NCBI GenBank assembly: GCA_002280875.1
Contig: NCEV01000063.1
Location: forward strand, 1 to 38,429
Length of the DNA: 38,429 bases
Source: Caulobacter sp. 32-67-35
GTDB taxonomy: Bacteria > Pseudomonadota > Alphaproteobacteria > Caulobacterales > Caulobacteraceae
Direction of reading: 5' to 3'
Shown here in pieces: positions 16,064 to 24,877 of this stretch. The translations under genes were made by a program, and so were the position numbers. The notes under the pieces were generated by a model that saw only the letters and a list, made by a program, of their open reading frames with translations, was not told the origin of the DNA and made no database searches. Numbering within the stretch: position 1 is the first letter of the stretch; each line of letters begins with the position of its first letter.

Positions 16064-17670
16064 CAATGCGCGTCCGAAGGGGGCGGGGCCGAGACGGCGG
16101 CGGGCCTGGCCAGAAGCGAAACAAAGGCCGCGCCGAAGCAGCCGATCGCCAGGAGGGTGAAACTGTCGCCAAAGGCCAGCACCGTGGCGTTCCGCTCGAT
16201 CATCTGGGACATCGCCTTCAGGCTGGCGCCCTCGGGATCGGCCACACCCATCTGGGTCATCCGCGCCGTCAGGCCGGCGATCATGGCCTGGGCCTCGCCG
16301 CTGGTGTGCGACAGTTTCGAGGTCATGTCGCTATAGTAGAGGGCTGTCTGCTGGGTGATGCTGGTGGCCAGCAGGGCCAGGCCCATCGCCCCGCCGGTGT
16401 TGCGCGCGAGGTTCACCAGGCCGGAGGCGTTCTTGACCATGGGGGGCGGCAAGGTGCTCATCGTGATCTGCTGTGTGGCGATCATTGCGATCATGACCCC
16501 CACCCCGCGACAAGCCTGAACCCCGGCGAATTCCCAAAAACCCCACTCCGTGGTCACGCCGTGGGCCATGTACATGCCCCAGCCGGCCAGCATGAAGCCC
16601 ACGAACAACGGGATGCGCGGATCTGACCTGCGCACCAGCCGGCCGGCGATCGGCCCCGTGGCGAACATCGACAGGCCCGAAATGACCATCGTCGTCCCGA
16701 CCTCCGACGCGGAATAGTTCCTCACCCGGCTCAGGAACTGGGGCAGCAGGAAGGTGCCGCCAAACAGGCTGGCGCCGGATATGGCCGTCATCAACAGCCC
16801 GATCGAGAAGTTGCGATTGGCGAAGGCGCGCAGCTCCACGATCGGATTTCGGTAGCTGAGTTGCCGCCAGACGAAAATCGCGCCGGCGACCAGGGCCAGG
16901 ACCGACAGGCCCAGAATGACATCGTCATCGAACCAGCCGTCCTTGGCGCCTTCCTCCAGCACAAATTGCAGGCTCATCAGGAAGGCCGCCATGGCGGCCA
17001 GGCCGAACCAGTCGAAGCCGTGCCTGAGGCTGGGGTCGCCCTTGTCGAAATCGCCCCAGCGCGCCACGCCAAACAGCACGACCAGGCCGATGGGCACGTT
17101 GATGAAGAACAGCCACCGCCACGACAGCCACTCGGTCAGATGGCCGCCCAGGGTGGGTCCGACGGTGGGCGCCAGGGTCACGATCAGGCCCATGATGACG
17201 CTGGCCGTGACCCGGCGCTCGGGCGGGAAGGCCGTGAAGGCCACGGCGAACACGGTCGGGATCATGGCGCCGCCAATGAAGCCCTGCAGCGCCCGCGTCA
17301 GGATCATCATGTCGATCGACGAGGACAGACCCGTCAGCACGCTCATGATGATGAAGCCCGCGCACGAGGCCAGATACAGGCGCTGGGTCCCCCATAGGCG
17401 CGACAGATATCCCGACAGGGGGATCATCACGACCTCGGGGATCAGATAGGCGGTCTGGATCCAGCTGACCTGGTCGGCGCTGGCGCCCACCCCGGCCTGG
17501 ATCTGCGGCAGCGAGGCGGCCACGATCTGGATGTCGAGAATGGCCATGAACTGGCCGATCACCATGGCGCCAAAGCCCAGGAACAGCTTGGTCCAGTCGG
17601 CCTGGCTCAGGGTCTTTGCCGGAACGGCCGGGGCTAGGCCCCCGGGAGCGGGCGGGGCGGCGTCGGTCAT
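16063..17670 (-). CDS. DHA2 (EmrB/QacA) family major facilitator multidrug transporter
   Basis: The 535-residue protein has the length and repeated hydrophobic pattern of 14-helix drug:H+ antiporters. It shows FMAILDIQIVAASLPQIQAGVGAS in helix 1 (the D residue and VAASLPQI pattern of EmrB), SWIQTAYLIPEVVMIPLSGYLSRLWG, the motif-C-like helix IVTLAPTVGPTLGGHLTEWLSWRWLFFINVPIG, and further helices to the C terminus. It forms a tripartite pump with the HlyD-type adaptor encoded just upstream (stop to start gap 9 bases) and an outer-membrane channel not found here. The substrate is unknown. Confidence 0.92.
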   Translation of the reverse strand: MTDAAPPAPGGLAPAVPAKTLSQADWTKLFLGFGAMVIGQFMAILDIQIVAASLPQIQAGVGASADQVSWIQTAYLIPEVVMIPLSGYLSRLWGTQRLYLASCAGFIIMSVLTGLSSSIDMMILTRALQGFIGGAMIPTVFAVAFTAFPPERRVTASVIMGLIVTLAPTVGPTLGGHLTEWLSWRWLFFINVPIGLVVLFGVARWGDFDKGDPSLRHGFDWFGLAAMAAFLMSLQFVLEEGAKDGWFDDDVILGLSVLALVAGAIFVWRQLSYRNPIVELRAFANRNFSIGLLMTAISGASLFGGTFLLPQFLSRVRNYSASEVGTTMVISGLSMFATGPIAGRLVRRSDPRIPLFVGFMLAGWGMYMAHGVTTEWGFWEFAGVQACRGVGVMIAMIATQQITMSTLPPPMVKNASGLVNLARNTGGAMGLALLATSITQQTALYYSDMTSKLSHTSGEAQAMIAGLTARMTQMGVADPEGASLKAMSQMIERNATVLAFGDSFTLLAIGCFGAAFVSLLARPAAVSAPPPSDAH

Positions 17671-17679
17671 CGCCGGCGC

Positions 17680-18783
17680 CTAGCGCGCGGCGCCCTGGCG
17701 GGCCACCTGGGCCGGCGCCAGGCCCGCCTCGGCGAAGGAGGGGCCTGAGCGGTCTCGCACATCGACCTTGACCTCGACCGACAGGCCCGGCCGCAGGGCG
17801 CCGCCCAGCCGGGAGGGATCAACCGCGATCTTGACCGGCAGGCGCTGGGTGATCTTGGTGAAATTGCCCACCGCGTTCTCGACTGGGATCAGGGCGAACT
17901 CCTGACCGGTGGCGGGCGCGAAGCTGTCGACCTTGCCGTGGATGGCTTGCTTGCCAAAGGCGTCGGCCTTGATCTGGACCGACTGACCCACGCGCAGGCG
18001 CGAGACCTGGGTTTCCTTGAAATTGGCGACCACATAGCTCTGGCCCAGCGGCACGATCGACATCAGAACCGCGCCGGGCTGGACCAGCTGGCCCGGCCGC
18101 ACCGCGCGGGCGCCGATCACGCCTGCGACCGGCGCCCGCAGCACGGTGCGGTCCAGATCCAGCCGCGCCTGGGCGACAGCGGCCTGGGCCGCCGAGGCCT
18201 GGGCCGCTGTCTGGGCCCGGGCCGAACCCAGAGACTGGGCCGCGCGACGTTCGGCCTCGAGCGCCGCCTGGGCGCTGGCCACGGCGGCGGCCGACTGGGT
18301 GGCGCTGGCGCGCGACGTCTGCACCTTCTGCTGCGAGACCCAGCCCTGATTGGCCAGGCTGTCATAGCGCTCCAGGTCGGCTCTGGCGCGTCCGGCGTCG
18401 GCCTGGGCGGACGAGACGCCCGCCGCCCGCTGGGCGATCAGGGCTTGCTCCAGCAAGGCCTTGTCGTCGACCGCGCACACGGCGGCGTCCAGGGCCTGGG
18501 CGTTGGCGATGGCCTGGTCCAGCCGGGCCTGGAACGTCGCGGGGTCAATCCGCGCCACCACCTGGCCGACCTCGACCCGCTGGTTGTCCGCGACCAAGAT
18601 CTCGATGATCGCGCCAGACACCTGTGGGCTGATCTGCACGGTGTCGGCCTGGACGAAGGCGTTGTCGGTCGCCTCAAAGCGCTGCTTGTCGATGAACCAA
18701 AGCACGCCGCCGATCAGGATCGCCCCGGCGGCGACGCCGGCGACGACCATGGGGACCAGATTTTTCTTTCCCGGCGCAGCCAT
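17680..18783 (-). CDS. HlyD/EmrA family periplasmic adaptor of the efflux pump
   Basis: The 367-residue membrane-fusion protein has one N-terminal transmembrane helix (residues about 9-30, LVPMVVAGVAAGAILIGGVLWFI). It is followed by the first half of the lipoyl domain (ISPQVSGAIIEILVADNQRVEVGQVVARIDP), a long Ala/Gln-rich alpha-hairpin (about residues 90-205), the second lipoyl half (TVLRAPVAGVIGARAVRPGQLVQPG) and a beta-barrel. It would link the MFS transporter to an outer-membrane channel. It is the first gene of the operon, and the palindrome about 72 bases upstream is a plausible operator. Confidence 0.92.
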   Translation of the reverse strand: MAAPGKKNLVPMVVAGVAAGAILIGGVLWFIDKQRFEATDNAFVQADTVQISPQVSGAIIEILVADNQRVEVGQVVARIDPATFQARLDQAIANAQALDAAVCAVDDKALLEQALIAQRAAGVSSAQADAGRARADLERYDSLANQGWVSQQKVQTSRASATQSAAAVASAQAALEAERRAAQSLGSARAQTAAQASAAQAAVAQARLDLDRTVLRAPVAGVIGARAVRPGQLVQPGAVLMSIVPLGQSYVVANFKETQVSRLRVGQSVQIKADAFGKQAIHGKVDSFAPATGQEFALIPVENAVGNFTKITQRLPVKIAVDPSRLGGALRPGLSVEVKVDVRDRSGPSFAEAGLAPAQVARQGAAR

Positions 18784-19086
18784 GAGTCAAAACCTCGCCA
18801 AACCAACCGCTGGATCGCCGATAGAAGGGTCAAGCGCGATCAGCAAGCGATAATTGGACGCGATCGTCCAGAAATCAATCTGCCGGAAGGCCGTCGCCTG
18901 GCTGCGGCAGCGTTGCGGGACCGGGCGGCGGCGCCCATCTGTGACATCTGGTCGCAATTTCGTCTTGCGCGAGAATCAGGACTAACTAAAAGCGGTCCCC
19001 CCGCTGCAACCAAGCAAGGGGGAGCGCGTATCCCTCATGCGACTCCGTTGGTCGCGCCCGCTACGCCCGCGCCAAAGGATGCGCCA
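18784..19086. promoter_or_regulatory. Divergent intergenic region between the efflux operon and a 43-codon gene
   Basis: About 300 bases without a convincing gene. It holds the palindrome TGGACG-CGAT-CGTCCA near the efflux side, a GANTC site (GAATC) near 18972, and an AAAGGA ribosome-binding site just before the small gene at 19087. No clear -35/-10 pair was identified on either strand. Confidence 0.5.
18855..18870. promoter_or_regulatory. Candidate TetR operator for the hlyD-MFS-tetR operon
   Basis: TGGACG-CGAT-CGTCCA is a perfect 16-base palindrome (the central CGAT joins two six-base arms), set in AT-richer flanks, 72 bases upstream of the hlyD start. TetR-family regulators of efflux operons usually bind such short palindromes at the pump promoter, and the operon encodes a TetR protein. 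The assignment is an inference from position and symmetry. Confidence 0.5.
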
Positions 19087-19218
19087 ATGAACGTTCAGCC
19101 CCCGCTGGGTCAATCACCCCTCGCCATGTTCCGCCCCGTGCTGTGGCTTGCCGCTGCAGCCTTTGCTGCGGGCTTTGGCGGCTACATGCTGTTGGGCCTG
19201 CGCGCCATCAACGGCTAG
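19087..19218 (+). CDS. Small single-pass membrane protein (43 aa), function unknown
   Basis: The frame begins MNVQPPLGQSPLAMF and ends RAING. It contains one hydrophobic helix rich in Ala and Gly (VLWLAAAAFAAGFGGYMLLGL). A good ribosome-binding site, AAAGGA, lies seven bases before the ATG, and the frame stops just before the convergent dut gene. I do not recognise a family. The codon bias matches the neighbours, and the site, spacing and hydrophobic helix support a real small gene; the longer upstream reading frame in the same register looks like a shadow. Confidence 0.55.
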   Translation: MNVQPPLGQSPLAMFRPVLWLAAAAFAAGFGGYMLLGLRAING

Positions 19219-19221
19219 CGA

Positions 19222-19683
19222 CTAGCTCGACACCCCGGTTGAGCCGAAGCCGCCGGCGCCCCGGTCGGTGGAGTCCAGATCGTCGACCTCGACCAGCGTC
19301 CATTGCGGCGCCGCCGCGATGACGCCCTGGGCGATGCGGTCGCCCCGGCGGATGGTGAAGTCTTCCTCGCCCAGATTGATCAGCAGCACGCAGACCTGGC
19401 CGCGATAGTCGCTGTCGATGGTGCCAGGCGCATTGGTCACCGTGACGCCGTTCTTGAACGCCAGGCCCGAGCGCGGCCGAACCTGCATCTCATAGCCGTC
19501 AGGGATCGCCACCGAAAAGCCGGTGGGCGCCATGCAGCGCGCGCCCGGCTTCAGCACGATCGGTTCGTCTTCCGGCACATGGGCCCGCAGGTCGAAACCC
19601 GCCGCGCCGGCCGTGGCATAGGTCGGAACCGGCAGGTCGGCATTGCCGTCCCAACGCTTGAAGCGGATCGTTTGAGCGGTCAT
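19222..19683 (-). CDS. dut: Deoxyuridine 5'-triphosphate nucleotidohydrolase (dUTPase)
   Basis: Dut hydrolyses dUTP to dUMP, keeping uracil out of DNA and supplying the thymidylate pathway. The 153-residue trimeric-type enzyme shows the conserved motifs in order: AGFDLRAH (motif 1), [14 protein letters not shown] (2), [17 protein letters not shown] (3), [10 protein letters not shown] (4), and the C-terminal [14 protein letters not shown] loop (5) that closes over the substrate. Length and motifs are normal. coaBC lies 63 bases upstream, also on the minus strand, a common pairing in bacteria. Confidence 0.97.
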   Translation of the reverse strand: MTAQTIRFKRWDGNADLPVPTYATAGAAGFDLRAHVPEDEPIVLKPGARCMAPTGFSVAIPDGYEMQVRPRSGLAFKNGVTVTNAPGTIDSDYRGQVCVLLINLGEEDFTIRRGDRIAQGVIAAAPQWTLVEVDDLDSTDRGAGGFGSTGVSS

Positions 19684-19746
19684 GCGGCGGTTCCTGAAGT
19701 CTAGCCGAGCGGCTGTAGCTGATTTGCCCCGAGGGCGGCCAGTCCC

Positions 19747-20961
19747 CTAGGCGAGAGCTTCCGCGATCCTCAGGGCGATGGCGCGCGCCACCTCGTTCTT
19801 GGACGCACGGTCCCAGCGCTCGGTCTTCTTGCGCGTGACCAGCAGTACGGCATTGTCTTCGCCGCCCATGACGCCAGGCTCGGTGACGTCATTGGCGATG
19901 ATCCAGTCGCAGCCCTTGCGCGACAGCTTGGCGCGGGCGTGCATCTCCACATCATTGGTCTCGGCCGCGAAGCCGACCACCAGCTTGGGCCGCATCGGAC
20001 CCGTGGCCGAGACGGCGGCCAGGATGTCGGGGTTTTCAACGAAGGTCAGGGCTGGCGGTCCGCCCTTTTCCTTCTTCAGCTTGGTCCCGAAGGCCTCGTC
20101 CACCCGCCAGTCGGCGACGGCGGCCACGAACACCCCCACATCGGCCGGCAGGGCGGCCTGGCTGGCGGCCAGCATCTGGCGAGCGGTCTCGACATCGATG
20201 CGGGTCACGCCAGGCGGGGTGGGCAGGAAGACCGGGCCGGCGATCAGGGTGACCTCGGCGCCCAGTTGCGCCAGCGCTTCGGCGATCGCAAAGCCCTGCT
20301 TGCCGCTGGAGCGGTTGGTGATGCCCCGAACCGGGTCGATGGGCTCAAAGGTGGGGCCGGCGGTGACCAGCGCGCGCTTGCCGGCCAGGGGTTTGGCGGC
20401 GGGGCCTTCAAGCGCGTCCATGACCGCGGCGAAGATGGTCTCCGGCTCGGCCAGACGCCCGGGGCCAAACTCGCCGCAGGCCATGGCCCCCTCGTCGGGT
20501 CCAACGATCGTGACGCCGTCGGCCTTCAGGGTGGCGATATTGCGCTGGGTGGCCGGGTGCAGCCACATCCGCACGTTCATGGCCGGGGCCATCAGCACTG
20601 GCTTGTCGGTGGCCAGCAGGGTGGTGGAGGCCAGGTCGCCGGCCAGGCCATGGGCGGCCTTGGCGATCAGGTCAGCGGTCGCCGGCGCCACCACCACCAG
20701 GTCGGCCGAGCGCGACAGCTGGATGTGGCCCATCTCGGCCTCGTCGGTCAGGGAGAACAGGTCATCATAGACCCTGTCTTCGGCCAGCGAGCCCAGCGAC
20801 AGCGGCGTCACGAACTCGGCGCCGGCCCGGGTCAGGATCGGGCGCACGCCCACCCCGGCCTTGCGCAGCAGGCGCGTCAGCTCCAGCGCCTTGTAGGCCG
20901 CGATGCCGCCGCCAACGATCAGAAGAACCCGCTTGTCGCTCACGCCGGTTGGTCTCCGCAT
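19747..20961 (-). CDS. coaBC: Bifunctional phosphopantothenoylcysteine decarboxylase/phosphopantothenate-cysteine ligase CoaBC
   Basis: CoaBC makes 4'-phosphopantetheine in CoA synthesis: CoaB ligates cysteine to phosphopantothenate and CoaC decarboxylates the product. The N-terminal flavoprotein half has VLLIVGGGIAAYKALELTRLL, VVAPATADLIAKAAHGLAGDL, PAMNVRMW and the Cys motif GMACGEFGPGRLAEPE. The C-terminal half has ALVTAGPTFEPIDPVRGITNRSSGKQGFAIAEALAQLGAEVTLIAGP and ends with the usual nucleotide-binding lysine region. The 404-residue length from the ATG at 20961 is normal; a GTG at 20943 (MSDKRVLL) is an alternative start. It precedes dut. Confidence 0.93.
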   Translation of the reverse strand: MRRPTGVSDKRVLLIVGGGIAAYKALELTRLLRKAGVGVRPILTRAGAEFVTPLSLGSLAEDRVYDDLFSLTDEAEMGHIQLSRSADLVVVAPATADLIAKAAHGLAGDLASTTLLATDKPVLMAPAMNVRMWLHPATQRNIATLKADGVTIVGPDEGAMACGEFGPGRLAEPETIFAAVMDALEGPAAKPLAGKRALVTAGPTFEPIDPVRGITNRSSGKQGFAIAEALAQLGAEVTLIAGPVFLPTPPGVTRIDVETARQMLAASQAALPADVGVFVAAVADWRVDEAFGTKLKKEKGGPPALTFVENPDILAAVSATGPMRPKLVVGFAAETNDVEMHARAKLSRKGCDWIIANDVTEPGVMGGEDNAVLLVTRKKTERWDRASKNEVARAIALRIAEALA

Positions 20962-21017
20962 TGCTTCCGCCCTTATGGCCCAAGCCTGGCGAACAGACAA
21001 AGGACAAGCTCATGACG

Positions 21018-21027
21018 GACTCGACTC
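21018..21027. promoter_or_regulatory. Two tandem CcrM (GANTC) sites in the coaBC/lipoprotein divergent region
   Basis: GACTC occurs twice back to back (21018-21022 and 21023-21027) in the short gap between the divergent starts of coaBC and the lipoprotein gene. In Caulobacterales GANTC is the target of the cell-cycle methyltransferase CcrM, and GcrA uses methylated sites at promoters. Tandem sites at a promoter are worth noting, but no direct link to either gene is shown. Confidence 0.4.
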
Positions 21028-21082
21028 GCGTTCCGCTTTCGTTCATTAATCGGTAAGGTTGAACTGATGGGGTCAGGGGATC

Positions 21083-21652
21083 ATGAGGTTGAACAGATTT
21101 CACATCGCTGCAAACCGCTGGCGGGGCGCGGCCCTGGCGGCGACAGGCGCGCTGGTCCTGGCGGCCTGCGATGGCGGGGCGTCTGCGGTTCGCGCGCCCA
21201 AGGGCGGCGAGCGCGCCGTGGCCAACACGACGACAGAGGCGCCGCCGCCGTCTGAAACCCGACGCGGTGATCCGCGCGATGCGCCGGTCCGTCTGGTGTC
21301 GGGCAAGCCCTTCTGGGCGGCCAATCGCACCCGCACGGCCGAGGAAAACGCCGAGCGGGCCTTTGAGCGCAATGGCGAGGCCTTTGGCGCCGTCACGGTC
21401 GATGACTATGTCGAGGCGGCGCACAGGTTTGTCGCCAATCCGCCCAAGGGCGCCGAGACCCTCAAGCGCGCCAATGGCGACACCCTGATCTATGATCCGG
21501 GCGGCAACATCTTTGCGGTGGTCTCGCGCGAGGGCGCCCCCCGGGCCCTGTTCAAGCCTGACGATGGCGCAGCCTATTGGGATGTGCAAAAGGCCCGCGA
21601 GAACCGCCGGTCGACGGTCGCCCAGGGCCGAGGCGCGGCCGACAGCGGCTGA
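21083..21652 (+). CDS. Putative lipoprotein of unknown function
   Basis: The 189-residue protein has a signal peptide ending in a lipobox (ALVLAAC, Cys 29), so it should be acylated and tethered to a membrane, probably facing the periplasm. The mature part starts with a low-complexity linker (EAPPPSETRRGDPRD) and is otherwise hydrophilic, with NRTRTAEENAERAFERNGEAFGAVTVDDYVEAAHRFV and ANGDTLIYDPGGNIFAVVSREGAPRALFKP. No known family is recognised. AGGGG just before the ATG is a good ribosome-binding site. The TGA abuts the convergent ubiB stop. Confidence 0.75.
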   Translation: MRLNRFHIAANRWRGAALAATGALVLAACDGGASAVRAPKGGERAVANTTTEAPPPSETRRGDPRDAPVRLVSGKPFWAANRTRTAEENAERAFERNGEAFGAVTVDDYVEAAHRFVANPPKGAETLKRANGDTLIYDPGGNIFAVVSREGAPRALFKPDDGAAYWDVQKARENRRSTVAQGRGAADSG

Positions 21653-23155
21653 TCAGCCAAACAGCAGCGCCCCGGCCGTAAAGGCCAGGGTGGCCACCCC
21701 TGCGCCCGCCGCGAACCAGGCCAGCGGCCGGGGCCTCGGCGCGGCCGCCACGGCTACCGTCGCGGGCGCTTCGGCCAGGCGCGCCATGGCCCGCAGCGCC
21801 TTCAGGGCGTCGTCGGCGAAGTCGCGCACCTTGGCGGCGGGGGACAGCTCGCGGGTGATCCAGCGGCGCACCACCGGATCGGCGGCGGACCAGATGTCGT
21901 GGGCCGGGTCGATCCGACGGGCCACGCCCTCGACCGTCACCATGGTCTTCTGCAACAGCACCAGTTCGGGCCGCAGGGCCATGTCGAACAGGGCGGTGAT
22001 CTCGAACAGCTGGGCCAGCAGCCGGCCCATCGAGATGTCGCGGGCGTCCAGGCCAAACACCGGTTCGCCCACGGCGCGCAGGGCCTGGGCGAAGGCGTCC
22101 ACATCCTGGTGGGCGGGCACATAGCCGGCGTCGAAATGGATGCGGGCCACGCGCGGGTAGTCGCGGTTCAGGAAGCCGTACAGGATCTCGGCCAGATATT
22201 TCCGCTCGCCGGGACCCAGGCGTCCGATGATGCCGTAGTCGACGGCCACCACCCTGGCCGGGGCGGCGACAAACAGGTTGCCCTCATGCAGGTCGGCGTG
22301 GAACAGGCCGTGATCCAGGGCCTGGGCCAGGAAGCCCCGGGTGATGTTCTGCGCCAGGGCCTTGCGGTCCAGACCCGGCAGCGCCAGCGCCTCGGGGTCC
22401 GACAGCGGCTGACCCTCGGCCCAGGCCAGGGTCAGGACCCGCTTGCCGACGCCGTCCCAGACCACGGCCGGGGCGGTCATGAAGGCGTCCTTGGCCATCA
22501 CCTCGCCCAGCTCGGCGCAGCCGGCGGCCTCGAAGCGCAGGTCCATTTCCAGATCCAGCGCCCGGATCACCACCTCGACAAAGTCGCGCGGCTTCAGGCG
22601 ACGGGCCTCGGGAACCAGCCGTTCGGCCAGATCGGCGGCCAGGCGCAGCACGGCGCTGTCCTGGGCGACCTGGCGCTCGATGCCGGGGCGCAGGACCTTC
22701 ACCGCCACCTTGCGGCCGTCCAGCAGCCAGGCTGGATGCGCCTGGGCCAGGGAGGCGGCGGCGACGGGCTCGTCCAGCTGCGAAAACAGGGTCTCGATCG
22801 GCCGGCCCAGATTGCGTTCGATCTCCTCGCGGGCCTGGCTGAGCGGGAAGGGCGGCAGACGATCCTTCAGGCGCGACAGGTCCTCGGCGAACGGCGTGCC
22901 GAAGATGTCGGCCCGGGTCGACAGGAACTGGCCCATCTTGATCGCGGCGGGACCCAGGCCTTCTAGGGCGCCGGCCAGCCGCTGGCCCGGTCGCCCCAGC
23001 TTAGCGCGGGGGCCGGACAACAGCCGCAGCGTCCGCGCCGCCAGCCGCGCCGGCGGCGGCAGCACCGGATCCAGCTCGCGCGGGATCAGGGCGTCGGCCC
23101 GGATCAGCACCCAGCCCGCGCCGACCAGGCGCCAGAACGCGGACATCTGCCCCAT
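21653..23155 (-). CDS. ubiB: UbiB family protein required for ubiquinone biosynthesis
   Basis: UbiB belongs to the ABC1/ADCK atypical kinase family and supports ubiquinone synthesis at the membrane. The 500-residue protein has the KxGQ motif (AAIKMGQFLSTRADIFG), the Ala-rich nucleotide loop (AAASLAQAH in place of the usual P-loop), FHADLHEGNLFV and AVDYGIIGRL as metal-binding Asp motif. Hydrophobic segments at the very C terminus (LAWFAAGAGVATLAFTAGALLFG) anchor it. It starts three bases after the ubiE stop, so ubiE-ubiB form one transcript; the two proteins act in the same pathway. Confidence 0.95.
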   Translation of the reverse strand: MGQMSAFWRLVGAGWVLIRADALIPRELDPVLPPPARLAARTLRLLSGPRAKLGRPGQRLAGALEGLGPAAIKMGQFLSTRADIFGTPFAEDLSRLKDRLPPFPLSQAREEIERNLGRPIETLFSQLDEPVAAASLAQAHPAWLLDGRKVAVKVLRPGIERQVAQDSAVLRLAADLAERLVPEARRLKPRDFVEVVIRALDLEMDLRFEAAGCAELGEVMAKDAFMTAPAVVWDGVGKRVLTLAWAEGQPLSDPEALALPGLDRKALAQNITRGFLAQALDHGLFHADLHEGNLFVAAPARVVAVDYGIIGRLGPGERKYLAEILYGFLNRDYPRVARIHFDAGYVPAHQDVDAFAQALRAVGEPVFGLDARDISMGRLLAQLFEITALFDMALRPELVLLQKTMVTVEGVARRIDPAHDIWSAADPVVRRWITRELSPAAKVRDFADDALKALRAMARLAEAPATVAVAAAPRPRPLAWFAAGAGVATLAFTAGALLFG

Positions 23156-23158
23156 GGA

Positions 23159-23917
23159 CTAGACGGCCCAGCCCTGGTGCATCGCCGCGACGCCGCCCGT
23201 GAAGTTGCTGATGGTCACCCGCCTGAAGCCGGCATTTTCCATCATCGTCGCGAAAGTGCGCTGGTCAGGAAAGCGCCGGATGCTCTCGACCAGGTACTGA
23301 TAGGCCTCGCGATCCTTGGCCACCCACTCGCCGACCTGGGGGATGACCTTGAAGCTGTAGGCGTCATAGGCTTTGGCCAGCGCCTCGGTGACCGGCCGCG
23401 AAAACTCCAGGCAGAGGAAGCGGCCGCCGGGTTTAAGCACCCGCCGCGCCTCGCGCAGGGCCGCGTCGATGTCGGTGACATTGCGAATGCCGAACGAGAT
23501 CACATAGGCGTCGGCATAGGCGTCGGGCAGCGGCAGGCGCTGGGCGTCGCCCACGGTCCAGGTGATTTCCGGCTCGCCGCCCTTCTCGATGCCGGCGGCG
23601 ATCATCTCGGCATTGTAGTCGATGATGTTGATCATCGCGTCGGGGCCGCCCCGGCGCTCCTGGGCGCGGCGGGCCATCTTCGCGAAGCGGCGGGCCATGT
23701 CGCCGGTGCCGCCGGCGCAGTCGATGATCACCTCGCCCGGCTGCGGGTTCAGGCGCGCGGCGACGGCGTCCTTCCACAGCCGGTGGACGCCCCCGCTCAT
23801 CAGGTCGTTCATCAGGTCGTAGTTCTTGGCGACTCTATCGAAGACGCCTCGCACCAGGCCGGCCTTCACCGAAGGATCGACGTCCTTGAAACCGAATGTG
23901 GCGGCAGGCTTGCTCAT
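23159..23917 (-). CDS. ubiE: Demethylmenaquinone/2-methoxy-6-polyprenyl-1,4-benzoquinol methyltransferase UbiE
   Basis: UbiE performs the C-methylation step of ubiquinone synthesis with S-adenosylmethionine. The 252-residue class I methyltransferase has the family-signature [31 protein letters not shown] and the SAM loop [17 protein letters not shown]. It continues with [60 protein letters not shown] and ends [14 protein letters not shown], all typical of UbiE. It is the first gene of the ubiE-ubiB operon and divergent from mutM, whose start is about 80 bases away. Confidence 0.97.
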   Translation of the reverse strand: MSKPAATFGFKDVDPSVKAGLVRGVFDRVAKNYDLMNDLMSGGVHRLWKDAVAARLNPQPGEVIIDCAGGTGDMARRFAKMARRAQERRGGPDAMINIIDYNAEMIAAGIEKGGEPEITWTVGDAQRLPLPDAYADAYVISFGIRNVTDIDAALREARRVLKPGGRFLCLEFSRPVTEALAKAYDAYSFKVIPQVGEWVAKDREAYQYLVESIRRFPDQRTFATMMENAGFRRVTISNFTGGVAAMHQGWAV

Positions 23918-23998
23918 GACGTCTATCGACCAGGCTCTCTATATGCTGGATCGCTCTTAGACCGCCGACCGCGTCGCGTCATCACCTTGAGGCCGCCC

Positions 23999-24862
23999 TT
24001 GCCTGAATTGCCCGAAGTCGAGACCGTCCGGCGCGGCCTGGAGCCCGTCCTGAGCGGCGCCCGCCTGAGCCGCGTGCGCGCCAACCGGCCCGACCTGCGG
24101 TTCCCGCTACCCGAGGGTTTCGTCCAGCGGCTGACGGGGGCGAAGATCCTGCGGCTGGATCGCCGCGCCAAATATCTGCTGGCCCCGCTGGATCGTGGCG
24201 ACACCCTGGTGATGCATCTGGGCATGACCGGGCGCTTCGAGATCGCCGCCCCGGAAGGCACGATACGCCCCGGCGCCTTCGCCCGCGAGGTCAAGCCCGA
24301 CGACAAGCACGCCCACGTGGTCTTCGAGACCGAAGCGGGCGCGGTGGTCACCTATCACGACCCCCGCCGCTTCGGGTTCATGGACCTGATCGCCACCGAC
24401 CGCGTCGACCGCCATCCGTGGTTCGCGACCATGGGTCCCGAGCCACTGGGCGAGGGGTTCAACCCCCAGACCCTGATCAAGGCCTTCGCGGGTCGCAAGC
24501 AAGGCCCCAAGACCCTGCTGCTCGACCAGAAGACCGTCGCGGGCCTGGGCAATATCTATGTGTGCGAGGCCCTGCACCGGGCGGGCATCTCGCCATTCAA
24601 GCCCTCGGGGATGATCGCCGGCAAGCGGCTGGGACCGCTGACCACGATCATCAAGGAGGTCCTGGCCGAGGCCGTCGAGGTGGGCGGCTCCACCCTCAAG
24701 GACTTCGCCGCCGCCGACGGGGCGCTGGGCTATTTCCAGCACCGGTTCCGGGTTTACGACCGCGAGGGGGAGCCGTGTCCGACGTCGGGGTGTGGGGGCG
24801 TGATCGCGCGGGAGGTTCAGGCCGGGCGGTCGACGTTCTTTTGTCCGGTGTGTCAGGTGTGA
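23999..24862 (+). CDS. mutM: Formamidopyrimidine-DNA glycosylase MutM (Fpg)
   Basis: MutM excises 8-oxoguanine and formamidopyrimidines and nicks the AP site. The catalytic N terminus after Met removal is Pro, and the sequence PELPEVETVRRGLEP is classical. The catalytic Lys region (ILRLDRRAKYLLAPL), MHLGMTGRF, QKTVAGLGNIYVCEALHRAGISP and the C-terminal zinc finger (CPTSGCGGVIAREVQAGRSTFFCPVC) are all present. The start is a TTG at 23999: the ATGs upstream in the open frame lie in sequence unlike the family, and only this codon puts Pro at position 2. The resulting 287 residues match the family. It is divergent from ubiE. Confidence 0.95.
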   Translation: MPELPEVETVRRGLEPVLSGARLSRVRANRPDLRFPLPEGFVQRLTGAKILRLDRRAKYLLAPLDRGDTLVMHLGMTGRFEIAAPEGTIRPGAFAREVKPDDKHAHVVFETEAGAVVTYHDPRRFGFMDLIATDRVDRHPWFATMGPEPLGEGFNPQTLIKAFAGRKQGPKTLLLDQKTVAGLGNIYVCEALHRAGISPFKPSGMIAGKRLGPLTTIIKEVLAEAVEVGGSTLKDFAAADGALGYFQHRFRVYDREGEPCPTSGCGGVIAREVQAGRSTFFCPVCQV

Positions 24863-24877
24863 GGGAGCGTTTCGAGT

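Noticed and set aside
17938-19086. Long plus-strand frame antisense to hlyD leading into the 43-codon gene
   Set aside because: Antisense shadow of hlyD; only the last 43 codons have a ribosome-binding site and a hydrophobic helix.
23177-23998. Long N-terminal extension of the mutM frame
   Set aside because: It is the opposite-strand shadow of ubiE, and the catalytic Pro would not be at the N terminus.
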